A DNA stretch of 64,000 nucleotides from Argyresthia goedartella (GCA_949825045.1 OX463816.1:17913579-17977578), one strand, 5' to 3'; counted from the stretch's first letter, positions 20,302 to 31,082 are shown. Numbers and translations are program-made. The notes: a model not told the origin generated them from the letters alone.

Positions 20302-21772
20302 CTGGAACAAACCAGTAATGGTACATCTGAGTATTAAATAGTGTTAAAACATGGCATTATTATATGCACAAGGGTACTCTTTATTATCATAGTATAGTAC
20401 GATAGATCTAGAGGGGTGACATAACATGCTGTAACATACCAACTATGCCGACCCCTTGCTGAAGAGTTTGGAGACGGGGAGCATAGTATCAGATCCATGA
20501 GGAGCTTCAGTATGAAGACGAAGATAATCAGGATGACGTGGAGCAGGAACATCAAGATGAAGGGGAGCTTCAGGATGACAAGTAACATCAGGATGATAAT
20601 GAGTAAACTTTAACTATAAATTTAAAACAACCCCGACGCATCAATGAATAGGCTTGTCCGAGTTAAGGTATTCCTAAGCCTAAGAACAGCCTAGCTAAAA
20701 AAATAGTTATTTCATTATTTTTTGGAACATTTTATTTCAATTTTCCTCATATTCGGTGTGAAAAGTTGTATGTGTAACTTAGGAGCAAAATTATTTTCGT
20801 CATGGGCGTTAACGCTTGAATCCTTCGTTACGCTTAGGATTCTTAATTAGAATCCCAATCCTGAGCGTAACCTTCGCTTCACTCTGGATTCAATGTACCG
20901 CCCTCGCCGTAAATACATCATTTTGCTCCCTTGTGACACAAATAACTATTGGCTTTCACTTAAAAGTGATTCAGTCGTGAGTTAGAAGGATATAAAATAT
21001 AACGCCTTGGTATATTTTGTTTGCTCTGTTTGTCAATTGTTAAGCTGGCAGATTTGAATTCGAAACGTTTTTACAATACAATAAAAATATTAAATTTTAT
21101 TATGAATCGTTATCGTTCGTTAATATCGATTGTTATTCGAAGAAGGCAAGTGCATCATCTCAAAAGTTACAGCCCACGATGCTACGACTAACAAGAGTAG
21201 ATCACATCATATTAGATACCTGCTTACCTGTCACTGGTGTACTCCAAATCTTCGGCAATTTGGTATAATATCCACAATACTGAACTTTTGCACATCCTAT
21301 ACCACTTGAAGAAGTCAATTTCATGGAATTTTTGGATCCTGTTTGATCGTGGTCTTGTTATGCGAGTTCTCACGTGTCGTTCATTATGAAAATTGAATTC
21401 TTCTATGAATTCAAGGAAATTCCATGGTGATTGCGACCTGTGTTTGCGCTAACCTAACTCATACATAACCTATCTTAGTCCACGCAAAACACAATTTTTT
21501 GACAGACAAATGATCAACAGATTACAAAAAAACACATCTTATCTATTGCCTACACTCAGGCGCTTCTTAATCGCGCTCATAAAGTTAAGAATCTCCTTAG
21601 TAGACTTAGGAATGGCTTATGGTAAGTGCAATATTTTTTTCTGCTAGGAGCATCCTAAACAAGTTAGGAAAGAACTTAGGCGATTCTTATATTTAGTGCA
21701 AACGGTTGTAGTCCAAAATAAACTTAACAGCCCTCTCTTTTGTCGGGGGTTCTTTGTACTATAATTAGATCA
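20302..21772. other. ATR intron between the 116-bp array and the 140-nt exon
   Basis: AT-rich sequence with the candidate MITE at 20.78-20.93 kb. No protein similarity was recognised. Confidence 0.55.
20780..20935. mobile_element. Candidate MITE
   Basis: Imperfect inverted ends (GGAGCAAAATTAT on the left, and the reverse complement of ATCATTTTGCTCCC on the right) flank GGGCG/CGCCC and internal inverted copies of a GAATCC...GTTACGCT...AGGATTC motif. No clear target duplication was fixed. Confidence 0.5.
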
Positions 21773-22492
21773 TGAAGACAGGATGATGTCACTAACCAGC
21801 AACCGAGTCCGGTTCGTCCAGCAGCGCATAGACCTCGGTCAGGAGCGGCAGCAGCTCCTCCGTCGAGCGCTGGTGCTGCAACATGTACTGAAGACAGGAT
21901 GACGTCACTAACCAGCAACCGAGTCCGGTTCGTCCAGCAGTGCATAGACCTCGGCCAGGAGCGGCAGCAGTTCCTCCGTCGAGCGCTGGTGCTGCAACAT
22001 GTACTGAAGACAGGATGACGTCACTAACCAGCAACCGAGTCCGGTTCGTCCAGCAGTGCATAGACCTCGGCCAGGAGCGGCAGCAGCTCCTCCGTCGAGC
22101 GCTGGTGCTGCAACATGTACTGAAGACAGGATGACGTCACTAACCAGCAACCGAGTCCGGTTCGTCCAGCAGTGCATAGACCTCGGCCAGGAGCGGCAGC
22201 AGTTCCTCCGTCGAGCGCTGGTGCTGCAACATGTACTGAAGACAGGATGACGTCACTAACCAGCAACCGAGTCCGGTTCGTCCAGCAGCGCATAGACCTC
22301 GGCCGGGAGCGGCAGCAGTTCCTCCGTCGAGCGCTGGTGCTGCAACATGTACTGAAGACAGGATGACGTCACTAACCAGCAACCGAGTCCGGTTCGTCCA
22401 GCAGCGCATAGACCTCGGCCAGGAGCGGCAGCAGCTCCTCCGTCGAGCGCTGGTGCTGCAACATGTACTGAAGATAGGATGACGTCACTAAC
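21773..22492 (-). repeat. Exon-derived 116-bp tandem array (six extra copies of a second ATR exon end)
   Basis: Copies begin at 21773, 21889, 22005, 22121, 22237 and 22353; a seventh at 22469 runs into the genuine exon. Each unit, on the minus strand, holds tacatgttgcag plus the last 79 nt of the ATR exon (through GACTCGGTTGCTG), then gttagtgacgtcatcctgtcttcag from the intron. Copies differ by only one to a few bases. The most distal copy has gatgtc where the others have gacgtc and leads into unique intron. Each copy keeps the donor, and its end resembles an acceptor, but the intervening 25 nt is too short to be an intron. Confidence 0.95.
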
Positions 22493-22683
22493 CAGCAACC
22501 GAGTCCGGTTCGTCCAGCAGCGCATAGACCTCGGCCAGGAGCGGCAGCAGCTCCTCCGTCGAGCGTTGGTGCTGCAACATGTGCATCTCCAGATACTGCA
22601 GCGCGCGCGCAAACTCGCCGCACGACAAGTTGCCGCGCGCGATCGCGAGCGCGTCGAACGACTGGACGAACGAGTTGATGGCG
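22493..22683 (-). CDS. ATR: ATR exon, parent of the 116-bp array
   Basis: 191 nt from tgttccag to GCTG/gttagt. It reads IAINSFVQSFDALAIARGNL, then FARALQYLEMHML and LAEVYALLDEPDSVAG. The LY-x(4)-EPD-x-VAG block is a hallmark of the ATR FAT domain. Its last 91 nt, together with the first 25 nt of the following intron, are repeated six more times immediately downstream (21.77-22.49 kb). Confidence 0.95.
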
Positions 22684-23075
22684 CTGGAACATTAAACTTT
22701 AAGAGGCGGTGGTTTTGATTCTGGAATCCTCAATCAAGGAGTATACAATCACCATGTTTCCTCAACAGTATTACCCATCTCTTTCTAAACTACTATCGTC
22801 TATTTAGAAGAGCTCCGTGGTTTAGGGGGTTTCACGCTTGTTTCTCATGCAGGAGATGCAGTTTCTAATCTGTTGCTGACCTATACCAAGGAGATCTTAA
22901 GTACATTATCGGACCAACAGTGGGACACCAAGGGCTCAAAATAAATAAAATAGTACATTATGATATAAGTTTGCTAAGTTGGTTACTACTCACGAGTCGT
23001 TATAAGGAGGTAAGTTAGCTAAGTGTGTGTGAACGATCATTGATCAATGCATACACATTTCATACGAATACTCAC
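22684..23075. other. ATR intron with a possible SINE fragment
   Basis: A tRNA-like stretch near 22810-22890 (TGGTTTAGGGGGTT, then GCAGTTTCTAATC) may be a degraded SINE head. Nothing else was recognised. Confidence 0.4.
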
Positions 23076-23179
23076 ATGTAGTTTTCATTTTGAAGCGGAT
23101 TCTGCTTTGAATGGCTCCACTCGAGTAACCATCTGTTCAGGAAATCGAACAATGTGTAGATCATTTTGCTGCATTTAGT
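23076..23179 (-). CDS. ATR: ATR exon (FAT domain start)
   Basis: 104 nt from atttcag to ACAT/gtgagt. It reads TKCSKMIYTLFDFLNRWLLE, corresponding to the ATR block in which a Q/K-x-x-F-x-hydrophobic-L-D-x-L-x-x-W helix opens the region before the FAT repeats. It ends NPLQNENY with two bases over, completed by the next exon. Confidence 0.92.
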
Positions 23180-23841
23180 CTGAAATAAGACGGCAGTTGT
23201 ATGAAAATGTGATGTCTCAGTTTTGACATCTCATGTAGTGTGGCAGTTGTTTACTTTAGATCACTTATCACAGGATTGGACCCCTCCAAATTTAACTTGT
23301 TCAAATAATCGATTTTGGTGGACACATTTTTAATATACGTTTTATTGAATTAATTATGAATGAATTGTATTGAATTTACTTACAGTTTTGACAGTAGTTT
23401 CATTATAGTTTGTTTGTTTATATTGCATGAATTCTTGTTTATGTTATGTTATGTTTTTTTTTTAGAATTTGTATAATTAATTTTGATTAGAACAATTTGA
23501 GAAATAAAATAATAAATTTATGTCTATATTAATATAATCATGCGAATGATATGTTAGCCTGTGATAGGCTTTTACATTAGAACCATATATAATGCAATTA
23601 AAATGTGCATTGTATTTGTTATGGATCATGTAATTAATTGGTCATTATAAACAATGCCCGAGCAGTTTGAATAATGCCCAAAATGAGAGGCGAAGGTGAT
23701 AAATTAGGTGTAATAAAGTAGTTTGTCATTATTCATAATGTTCGGGCACTGTTCATGATGCCCGGATTTGTCACTTGGTCCATGACATATATACTGTTGG
23801 TGTTCCTTATATGAATTAATATAAATTGACGCTGCCTGTAC
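23180..23841. other. ATR intron, AT-rich
   Basis: Very AT-rich. Two similar stretches (GTCATTATAAACAATGCCCG near 23641 and GTCATTATTCATAATGTTCG near 23726) look like a small diverged repeat. No gene was seen. Confidence 0.5.
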
Positions 23842-23960
23842 CTGAGTCCCCTCCTCCGCCTGCACGGAGCTGACGCTCGGAGTCATGCGCATGTGGCGCA
23901 GGAGTTTGTGCCTCGCCCTCTCCGGTGACACTCGGTTGTCACCCTCGGCATTCTCCGAAC
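23842..23960 (-). CDS. ATR: ATR exon
   Basis: 119 nt from tttccag to a cag/gtacag donor. It reads GSENAEGDNRVSPERARHK and then MRMTPSVSSVQAEEGTQ. Little is conserved here, and in other ATR proteins this is also a variable linker. The call rests on splice signals, phase (1 in, 0 out) and continuous order between confidently matched exons. Confidence 0.85.
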
Positions 23961-24951
23961 CTGGAAACACACCAAATTGAATTCAAACATACCACCACAG
24001 ACCATTACTCTAGTTAGATGCCGCAAGTGTACCTACTTCGCATGTTGCAGGACGATTCATCTTACTCTCAGTCGCTCCTATAGATAACACGCACACGCAC
24101 GTGCACTCATAGATAACAAACAGACAAAGAATTGACATGGTTTGTCCGCATACATATTGGGGTGCTTACGGCGTCTACTTCTTTCTATGGTGTGTTATTA
24201 CTATAAATGTGAAACTTTGTGAGTGATGCTTGGATGTTAGTTCCTTATTCAAGCAAAAACGGCTGAATGGTTTTTAATGAAAATCAGCTCACCTAGCACC
24301 ATAGTTTGTTACATATTTATGACCTAGTTAAACTAGTGTATACTTTTTGATCCGGTAAATGATAATTCCTAAGTGACCGTAGTCGAAGTTGCGGGAATCA
24401 TCTACTTTTTCTATACTTTTATAAAGTTACTAAGAAAGAGACCGCCCTGCCGCCACCGTGAGCACTGGAAGCCACAACTGCTAAGGTGTGACAGGATGAG
24501 ATGGTGATGAAGTTTCGTTGACCGAGCGAGCGAAGCAATTAGGCAAAAATGCTTTCGTATGTCCGGATGTGTGTCCGGATGTTATCCTCTAAAGGCGGCA
24601 TTTCTTAACTGATTCTCATGATTTTTTGTGAGCAGGTTCGATAAACCCTCTCGCCCACCCTCACATTCGTCATTCCATCGACAGAACATGCTGGAAATAC
24701 CTGGAAATTGTTACTGTTGAAGGTTTAAATAGGTTGTACGTGAATAACTACGACCTCCGGTACCTCTTTCTATTATAAGCTGCCTACCGTCCCCTGCGAT
24801 ATGGGCGTTGCCTAGTGTAGGGGACACCGAAGACCAGAAAAGTCACTCTTACACCACTTACTTTAATCATGTGTCTCATAACTGTCAGTTATTTTATATG
24901 TTATGGCGATAATAAATACGTTTTACTTTTACTTTTTTACTTTAACTTTCA

Positions 24952-25315
24952 TTGTCGAAACCGTTAGTTTATAATCTAACGTTTTCTTTCTCGTTAATTT
25001 ACAAACTATCAATAAAATGTAATCTGTGCCGTTCTGCTTACGATACGACGCGTTAGTTTATAATAAAACCGTCAAATTGTGAACTGGTTTAAACTTGAAT
25101 TGCAAACGAAGTACCAGGTCAAACACTGCGGTAGCTTAGGTGAAGACTAGAAGGGACGAGCGCAGCGAAGCCCCGGAATAGTCATCGTGTTAGGTTGACA
25201 TGTAAGCACAAAAGAAACGAAAATTCTAAATCCTGTCAGGTTCACAATTTGTCGATACTTTACAAACGAATGCGTTAGTTTATAAACTAACGGTTTTGAC
25301 AATCTTACGGTGACA
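24952..25315. mobile_element. MITE-like element with shared core, copy A
   Basis: The core (GCGGTAGCTTAGGTGAAG ... CGTGTTAGGTTGACATGTAAG) recurs in copies B (27.54 kb) and C (26.59 kb). Here it is bordered by near-palindromic inverted repeats based on CCGTTAGTTTATAA/TTATAAACTAACGG. The right end also carries CTTACGGTGACATA, which is the terminal repeat of copy B, so copy A may be truncated at its left. Confidence 0.6.
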
Positions 25316-25429
25316 TATATAACCCGTAATAGCTAGTAAACCAGATTATTCGCAAATAGCATACATCATTTTATTTAATTTTGTTGAAAAATTGGTTGTC
25401 TGGAGACTCAAGAGGGTTTGATATTATAT

Positions 25430-25750
25430 ATTTTTGTCGATTCAGGTTTTGGAAATTTTTCAAAGTGGCGGAGATGTGGGGGTTTAGAAATTTAAAAAAC
25501 CGCTGCAGTCCAAACAGCTTGACGGATTTTAACAAATGAGGTGACGTTAAATTTGTAGAGACCGTTAGAGTAACAGGCTTTATAGTTTTAGTAAAAAGTC
25601 AATAGGTTGGGCTTAAGACCGCAAAATGAAGTTTAAAAAGTTATTAGTGAGGCTAATTTCATCCTCCATATACGTAACCAGATGCATTCATAAGTTTGTA
25701 TATGATATTAGAGAAAGTGTCACTCGCAAGGTCTTCAGCTCACAGAGTCA
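25430..25750. repeat. Dispersed repeat, copy 1
   Basis: This sequence (TTTTAACAAATGAGGTG ... AAAGTTATTAGTG ... CATAAGTTTGTAT) recurs with divergence at 55.55-55.80, 47.62-47.71 and 60.33-60.43 kb. It is non-coding and its class is not determined. Confidence 0.65.
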
Positions 25751-25842
25751 CTAAAGTCATAGTCGCATTCTAAAATCGGCCGAAGTGTAGTATAGGAAAT
25801 TGTCTGAAGAGAAAAGAAGATTAGTAGGGTAGTTGCACAAAC

Positions 25843-26027
25843 CTATAACAGCGAGTATCTCCTCCTTCACTCGCTGCGTGTCCGAGTTGCACATGACGGC
25901 GTGCAACAGCACGTATGGTAGAAAAAGACAGAGAGTGGTGACGTCACGACGCATGCTCGGGTGCACCGCTCGGAGCAGTTCGCGGATGCTCTCCGACTCT
26001 ATGAGCGGGATCAGTTGGCCGGCCCAG
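25843..26027 (-). CDS. ATR: ATR exon (SWAG block)
   Basis: 185 nt from tgtccag to ATAG/gtttgt. It reads SWAGQLIPLIESESIRELL, then RRDVTTLCLFLPYVLLHAV and KEEILAVIG. The SWAGxLI and the LLPxxL helix are ATR landmarks just before the FAT domain. The donor gtttgt is weaker than consensus, but the phase (1) agrees with the next exon. Confidence 0.95.
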
Positions 26028-26057
26028 CTGGACAAATTGTATTACATGGGTTTATAT

Positions 26058-26290
26058 TGTCGATTCAGTCAAGGACTCGTGCACGAAGGGTTCCGTACCA
26101 TCGAAAAGAACAATCGCAAAATAACATGTCTATAGTATCGCGACATCCTTTAATTTTTTAACGCGTATGGTTAATTATTTGTTGTTATAGCGGCAATAGA
26201 AATACACACCCTGTGAAAATTTCGGCTCTCTTCTCATAAATCTTCATGATGAGATACACAGCCCGCTGACTCACAGGCCGACGCGCGAAG
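26058..26290. repeat. Lepidopteran-type dispersed repeat (GGGTTCCGTACC family), copy 1
   Basis: It contains CACGAAGGGTTCCGTACCA, TTGTTATAGCGGCAATAGAA and a GAGATACA block, in the same order as the longer copy at 47.52-47.91 kb. A non-coding interspersed repeat of a type I recall as common in moth and butterfly introns. Confidence 0.7.
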
Positions 26291-26329
26291 GAGAGCGGAT
26301 TCTCAGTAATAGGTTCGGATCCCTTCGGT

Positions 26330-26500
26330 TTTTTTTTATACAAGCACCTACATTGCTACTGGCCCCACAGTAGGATTCCCTGTGTCGTGGGAACATCCCC
26401 GGCCGGGGATCGAACCGGGGACCTCTCGCATAGTAGCATCGCGTCACGAGGTGGCAAGGCTCAGTTGTGCCCACGTTCAGCCAGTTATTCAATTCTCCAA
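26330..26500 (-). mobile_element. tRNA-like SINE, copy 2
   Basis: On the minus strand it has a box B (GGTTCGATCCCC) and the family body (CACGACACAGGGAATCCTAC, TGTGGGGCCAGTAGCAATGT), and ends in an A-run (26329-26338 region on this strand). It belongs to the same family as the copies at 18.92 and 46.20 kb. It is not a functional tRNA gene. Confidence 0.78.
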
Positions 26501-26588
26501 TTCGCGTAACAGGGGTGGTCCTAAAACATCAATAATTTCATCTTCGCACGGTCTTGGGTTGTTACTTACTTATGTGAAATATTAAACT

Positions 26589-26856
26589 GCACATCAAAAA
26601 TACTGATTTGCACAGCAAATATCAGGGCAAAATGCTGCGGTAGCTTAGGTGAAGGGTAAAGGTTTTTATCCTTCGTGTTAGGTTGAACATGTAAGAACAA
26701 CAAAAAATACTCTTAAAACATAAACTTAAGTACACATACAATATTTAAAACATAAAAAGTGTTTTTGTTGATTCTTTTTTGCTGTGCAAATCAGTCAATC
26801 AAGTTTTCTTCTCACGCACCCATTCAGCAAATCAGTATTTTTGATGTGCGATCAAA
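26589..26856. mobile_element. MITE-like element with shared core, copy C
   Basis: Inverted ends of about 24 bp (TGCACATCAAAAATACTGAT on the left, ATCAGTATTTTTGATGTGCG on the right). The interior holds the GGTAGCTTAGGTGAAG ... CGTGTTAGGTTGAACATGTAAG core of copies A and B, but the ends are unrelated to theirs. Confidence 0.65.
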
Positions 26857-26934
26857 TACTAGTCCTTACTTATAAGCCCATTCAAGGAATGTGGTCGCGT
26901 ATTGTGATCCAAATAATGGATGCGCTTTCCTCGG

Positions 26935-27000
26935 TTGTGCTGGATACGCTAACGTGTATCTGCAAATAAAAGAGTACTCTAACGTGTATCTGCAAATAAA
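26935..27000. repeat. Short tandem duplication
   Basis: Two adjacent copies of about 30 bp containing CTAACGTGTATCTGCAAATA. No function is evident. Confidence 0.7.
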
Positions 27001-27322
27001 TGTGTTTGGACATCAATGAAATAAACTGTCTTACAAATCCAAATACAGAAGTGGCCTGGTGACCGACTTTTCGTACCGGCGACTTTAGTTCTCGTTATGG
27101 CCGGTTCAGTTGACTGTGTGGTAGAGCCACAGAAACTCGTCACAACCCACTGAGGCTTGAAGCAAGGCTGCTTCAATAAACCCTCCAGTGATATTTACCA
27201 CCCAAGATCAGGATCCCAAAAATGATCCTACGAGCCGGATACAGTTGAAAATTACTCTGTATGACATATTCTTAGTAAGAACTCAAATCTCGCCTAATTA
27301 GTGTTTCGAGTAAGTTTCTTAC

Positions 27323-27459
27323 CTAGAGCTTAGCAAAGGGAACATAATTTGGTGCATATGTTCCGGGAAGCTGTCCCACAACTCCTTCTTGCTGCCAGTC
27401 GGCGCGATGCTGTATATCTTCAGTGTCTCCTGTATGCTCAGCGCATAACAATCCATGTT
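27323..27459 (-). CDS. ATR: ATR exon
   Basis: 137 nt from ttccag to the donor gtaaga. It reads NMDCYALSIQETLKIYSI and then LWDSFPEHMHQIMFPLLSS. This matches the ATR block in which an AIQE helix is followed by LWxxFPEHxxxIxxPLL. It is separated from the previous exon by a 21.3-kb intron full of transposons. Phase 0 in, phase 2 out. Confidence 0.95.
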
Positions 27460-27537
27460 CTGGAAAAAAGCAATCGTCATATCATCAATACTCGTGTAGC
27501 CATGTACACCGACCGTAGGACAGCCGATTATGTACGT

Positions 27538-27892
27538 ATGTGTCACCGTAAGATTGATTTTTTTCTCGTCAGTTGGTCAACTATCGACAGATAGTAAACT
27601 GTAGCGTACTGCTTACTATATGACGCGTTAGTTGATAAACTAACGGTTAAAATCTTTAATTAGTAAACTAGTTCAAACTTGAATTACAAACGAAATACCA
27701 GGGCAAACACTGCAATAGCTTAGGTGAAGATTAGAGGGGGCGAGCGCAGCGAAGCTTCCGAATAGTCTTCGTGTTAGGTTGACATAACGTACGTAAGAAC
27801 AAAAAAAACGTAAATTCTAAACCCTGTCGGTCTGGGTTACTATCTACCGATAGTTGATCAAATGACGGTTTTGACTATCTTACGGTGACATA
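27538..27892. mobile_element. MITE-like element with shared core, copy B
   Basis: The ends are TGTCACCGTAAGAT and ATCTTACGGTGACA, perfect 14-bp inverted repeats, with TATG on both outer sides as a possible target duplication. Subterminal palindromes differ from those of copy A, but the core (CAAACTTGAATTACAAACGA, TAGCTTAGGTGAAG, CGTGTTAGGTTGACAT) is shared. Confidence 0.68.
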
Positions 27893-28394
27893 TGTATAAT
27901 AAGCGTATGGTATGGCGTCATGTTCCGCCTATAATAGATACCCTAAGCCATCTATGTATACAAACTTGTCAATGAATAAACGCATAATGAGAAACCAGTT
28001 TGTTCAGAATCATGGGCAGAGTCGATTTCGCTTACTTTAAATATAGGCAATATTGTTAAAGAAAAAAAAATGTTGCCCTGTCTATTTATTGCTAGGCTAA
28101 CATAAGCGCCACCGTCCAGTTTAAATGACCCCTGCCTATACTCTACTCAAGCTGAAAAGCTCACACGGGTGGCCGCCGACGGGCGCCCGCCGGCTTATCA
28201 TTGCCAAAATGAAACCCTGATTTCGTTTTCTTTTCGAAAGGATAACGATAAAAACGAAATGATAAATCGTAGGTACGCTTACTTTCTTCATCCGTATGGA
28301 AAAAAGAGAACCTCTGCGTCGCGGTCGCGTCGGCGGAAACATCGAGTGAGCGAGTGCAAATCACGGAAGGCGAAGGGGAATAGTCCGTGAGTAA

Positions 28395-28590
28395 CAGACA
28401 CGGAATGTTGCACATTGCTTGTACTATGGTAGCCCGTTATAAGGTGTACCATGACCAGGCTGCACCACCCAGGGTTGGCCCCATGTATTGGATCTCCTCA
28501 ACAGGCAACAGCACAGACACGGAATGTTGCACATTGCTTGTACTATGGTAGCCCGTTGTGAGCTGCACCATGACCCAGGGTTGGCTACCG
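28395..28590. repeat. Tandem duplication of about 113 bp
   Basis: The stretch CAGACACGGAATGTTGCACA ... GTAGCCCGTT occurs at about 28398 and again at about 28511, each followed by a diverged CACCATGACC...GGGTTGG tail. Confidence 0.75.
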
Positions 28591-28679
28591 CCCCACCTCA
28601 TACAAGCTAATGCAATATTCAGTGGAGTGGCGCGTCGCTTAGACGAGCTCTACCTAATAGTTAAAACATAACATTTAAA

Positions 28680-29075
28680 AGACTTCCGGCCAAATATGGC
28701 TTGGCAGACTTATTTATTCTTAAAGACACTATTATTTCAAAACGCTTAAAGTAATTTTCATCAGGTTGCCACATCACGTAGAAAAGAGTTTTCATAGGCC
28801 ATGTTTGTCACCGTCAGTCAAGTACCTTCCGGCCATTTCAGAAGTGACAGACTTATGTTTACCCTGTCTACGATTAAGGGGCTAAATTATGCCATGTGTG
28901 TCGTCCTGTTGTCACATGACGTAAATAGAACGTTAAAATAGTGACCGGAAATGAAAGATTTTCTCAAACTTCCGGCCAATTTTAGTTTCAATACTTCTCT
29001 GATCCTCGCTCAGCATACCTTTTTCGACTGTGTGCGATGCATTTTATCGTGTTGTCATATCACGTAGGCGATTTG
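28680..29075. repeat. Three diverged tandem units of about 144 bp
   Basis: CTTCCGGCCA occurs at about 28682, 28825 and 28970, each followed after roughly 90 nt by GTTG-C/T-CA-C/T-AT-C/G-ACGTA. Spacing is regular, so this looks like an old tandem triplication. Confidence 0.55.
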
Positions 29076-29402
29076 GTCCGGGCTCACGGACTAGAAGGGG
29101 TTGATGTGAGGGGTGCAGGGATCTCTTTGTTTGTTTGTTTGTTTTGTTTAGTCCGTCAGTGGTTAGCTATCTGCGTTCAGGTGCGCAAGCGCATGCATGG
29201 CGCTTGCCACGTATTCGTTTAGTAATAGCATTTCGATACACAAATGTGGATTATTGTGAAATGGTAAAGATAAAGAATCATTTATTCAGGAACTTAGGTA
29301 ATATGCAGATCTTAATCAATGACATTGTGTGATAGGTCTCTATGTTGCCATGGGAGGGCATATGAATATTAACATTATAAATTATAATTAGGTATAACTT
29401 AT

Positions 29403-29650
29403 ATTGAACAGAGGTGTGAGACAAGGGGACCCACTGTCCCCAAAAAATTTCTCGGCGGTGCTGGAACACATATTCAGAAAATTAGACTGGGACGACTATG
29501 ACCTTAACATGGTCGACGTCTAAAGAAAACCCAAAGAAATTGCAATGCATACAAGCCCTAAGCAACGAAAGTAAAGAAGTGGGACTCGAAATGAACAAAA
29601 ACAAATCAAAACTTGCAAAAAGACACACAGAATTAAGAGACTTAATATGA
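29403..29650 (+). pseudogene. RTE-type LINE reverse transcriptase fragment
   Basis: It reads LNRGVRQGDPLSPKNFSAVL, then EHIFRKLDWDDYDLNM, the RT block typical of RTE-like LINEs. After a deletion it continues with LSNESKEVGLEMNKNKSK, from further along the same domain. Broken and non-functional. Confidence 0.8.
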
Positions 29651-30439
29651 AACAATTAAGATTCAAATAAAAGTTTTAGCATGTAAATTGGGTACTCTTC
29701 TCCTGGAAATAAAGACTATTATTATTTATTATTATTGTAACTTATATTATAATTTGGAGGTATCTGGTAATCAATAAATTTTCGTCAGCTTTATAAAACA
29801 AGACGGAAGTATTCATCGACACTCTAATTAACTGTATTGGTTAGAAGACATTTTATTTTCTTTTTAAATGTATTTATCTACACACGTATCATAAACCCTC
29901 TTTACTGCGTACAAAAACCGTACGTTACGATCAGCATAATGTTAACTACTTGGTAAAAACTGATTTCTTATCTGAAAAATTACACATTATGACCATAATG
30001 TATAATTTTTCTACACATTATGACATTTAAATTTCGAACGCCGATGCCCGCCTGCGTGCAGCCCCTAGTTTGACTGTGAAGTTGGTGCTACAGAACAAGC
30101 TAAACAACTGCAGAGCCACAATGCCGGTCAAACATGCGGTTCCTGAACACATCAAAGAGAGCTAATGATATGTGTGTAGATAAACTAATGTATGTAACTG
30201 TACATAATTAGGCATTAAAACTCTCGAGTGACATTATTATGAAACTCGCCTACTCTGGAGTATTAATGCCATCCATTATGTAGCAGTCACATAAACTACT
30301 ATTACGTTTTGTATTTCTTTACAGATTGCGGGAGTTTATTATATATTCTAATTTCGATACAAAATATACTTTTATTTTAATAAGCAGACTTGTGACGCTA
30401 CAATTTGAGCTTCATGTGGTGACACCTACCTTTGACATT
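29651..30439. other. ATR intron segment with a small inverted-repeat element
   Basis: AT-rich. At about 30207-30277 GGCATTAAAACTCTCGAG and CTCTGGAGTATTAATGCC form an inverted pair, a probable very short MITE. Another palindromic stretch (ACATTATGACCATAATGT) lies near 29985. No gene was seen. Confidence 0.45.
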
Positions 30440-31082
30440 TAGAAAAAGGTGCATATTACTTTTATCAAAAACCAAGTTTTCGTATATATGAATAGACGGC
30501 ATCGTAAGAATTTTGAGACTCTTGAAGTAGGGTTTACAACTGTCAGTTGGGATCAGCTTGCACACAGCCTCAAACATTTTCTCTGCGCTTTAAAAATAGT
30601 CTCTTTACCCGTCGCATATCCCCAGAAGATTATACCGTAGCACACGGAAAAATCTACAAAACCATGATACCTACGAAACAAGTACAGCATCAGTGTTCAC
30701 AATTTTTGTAAACATGTGTAATGCATATGCATATTGATTTAGCTTTTTTTGCATCTGCTCAATGTCTGTATTCCACGACATGTTGGAAACAATAATTTGT
30801 AGACTAAGAACTTGTTGTTTCCGTAGATTCAATTTGCTCATTCAAGTATTTAATATTCAATGCGTATTCCTGTCCATGTCCTTGTTTATATTTCATTAAT
30901 TAAGTTTTTCCCAGATTAATTAAGAGATTGTTTTTGTCAGCCATTTAATTACACTTGCCAAATTATTGTTAATGTCATTTTCATATATTAAATCTAAGTT
31001 AATTAAATTATTACCGATAAATGTCACCAGCAATCAAAAACATTGGATGATTTATAGCTTTTGGGATGTCATTTGTGTATAT
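30440..31082 (-). pseudogene. Degenerate LINE, 3' part of reverse transcriptase
   Basis: On the minus strand it reads TNDIPKAINHPMFLIAGDIY, later VIKWLTKNNLLINLGKTKLM and FKSLKILTMPSIYIYE, the palm-to-thumb and C-terminal parts of a CR1/Jockey-type LINE reverse transcriptase, with frameshifts and stops. The rest of this LINE lies inverted next to it and then beyond the inserted BEL/Pao element. Confidence 0.75.

Noticed and set aside
21724..22692. Overlapping minus- and plus-strand frames of 64-118 residues in the 116-bp array
   Set aside because: They arise because a 116-bp repeat stays open in several frames; only the frame in the exon 22493-22683 matches ATR.
26395..26470. Functional tRNA gene on the minus strand
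   Set aside because: The box B is good, but the sequence belongs to the same SINE family and continues into its non-tRNA body and A-rich tail.
28136..28415. Overlapping frames of 68-84 residues around 28.1-28.4 kb
   Set aside because: Three frames on two strands are open at once in a short GC-rich patch; none has a recognisable motif.
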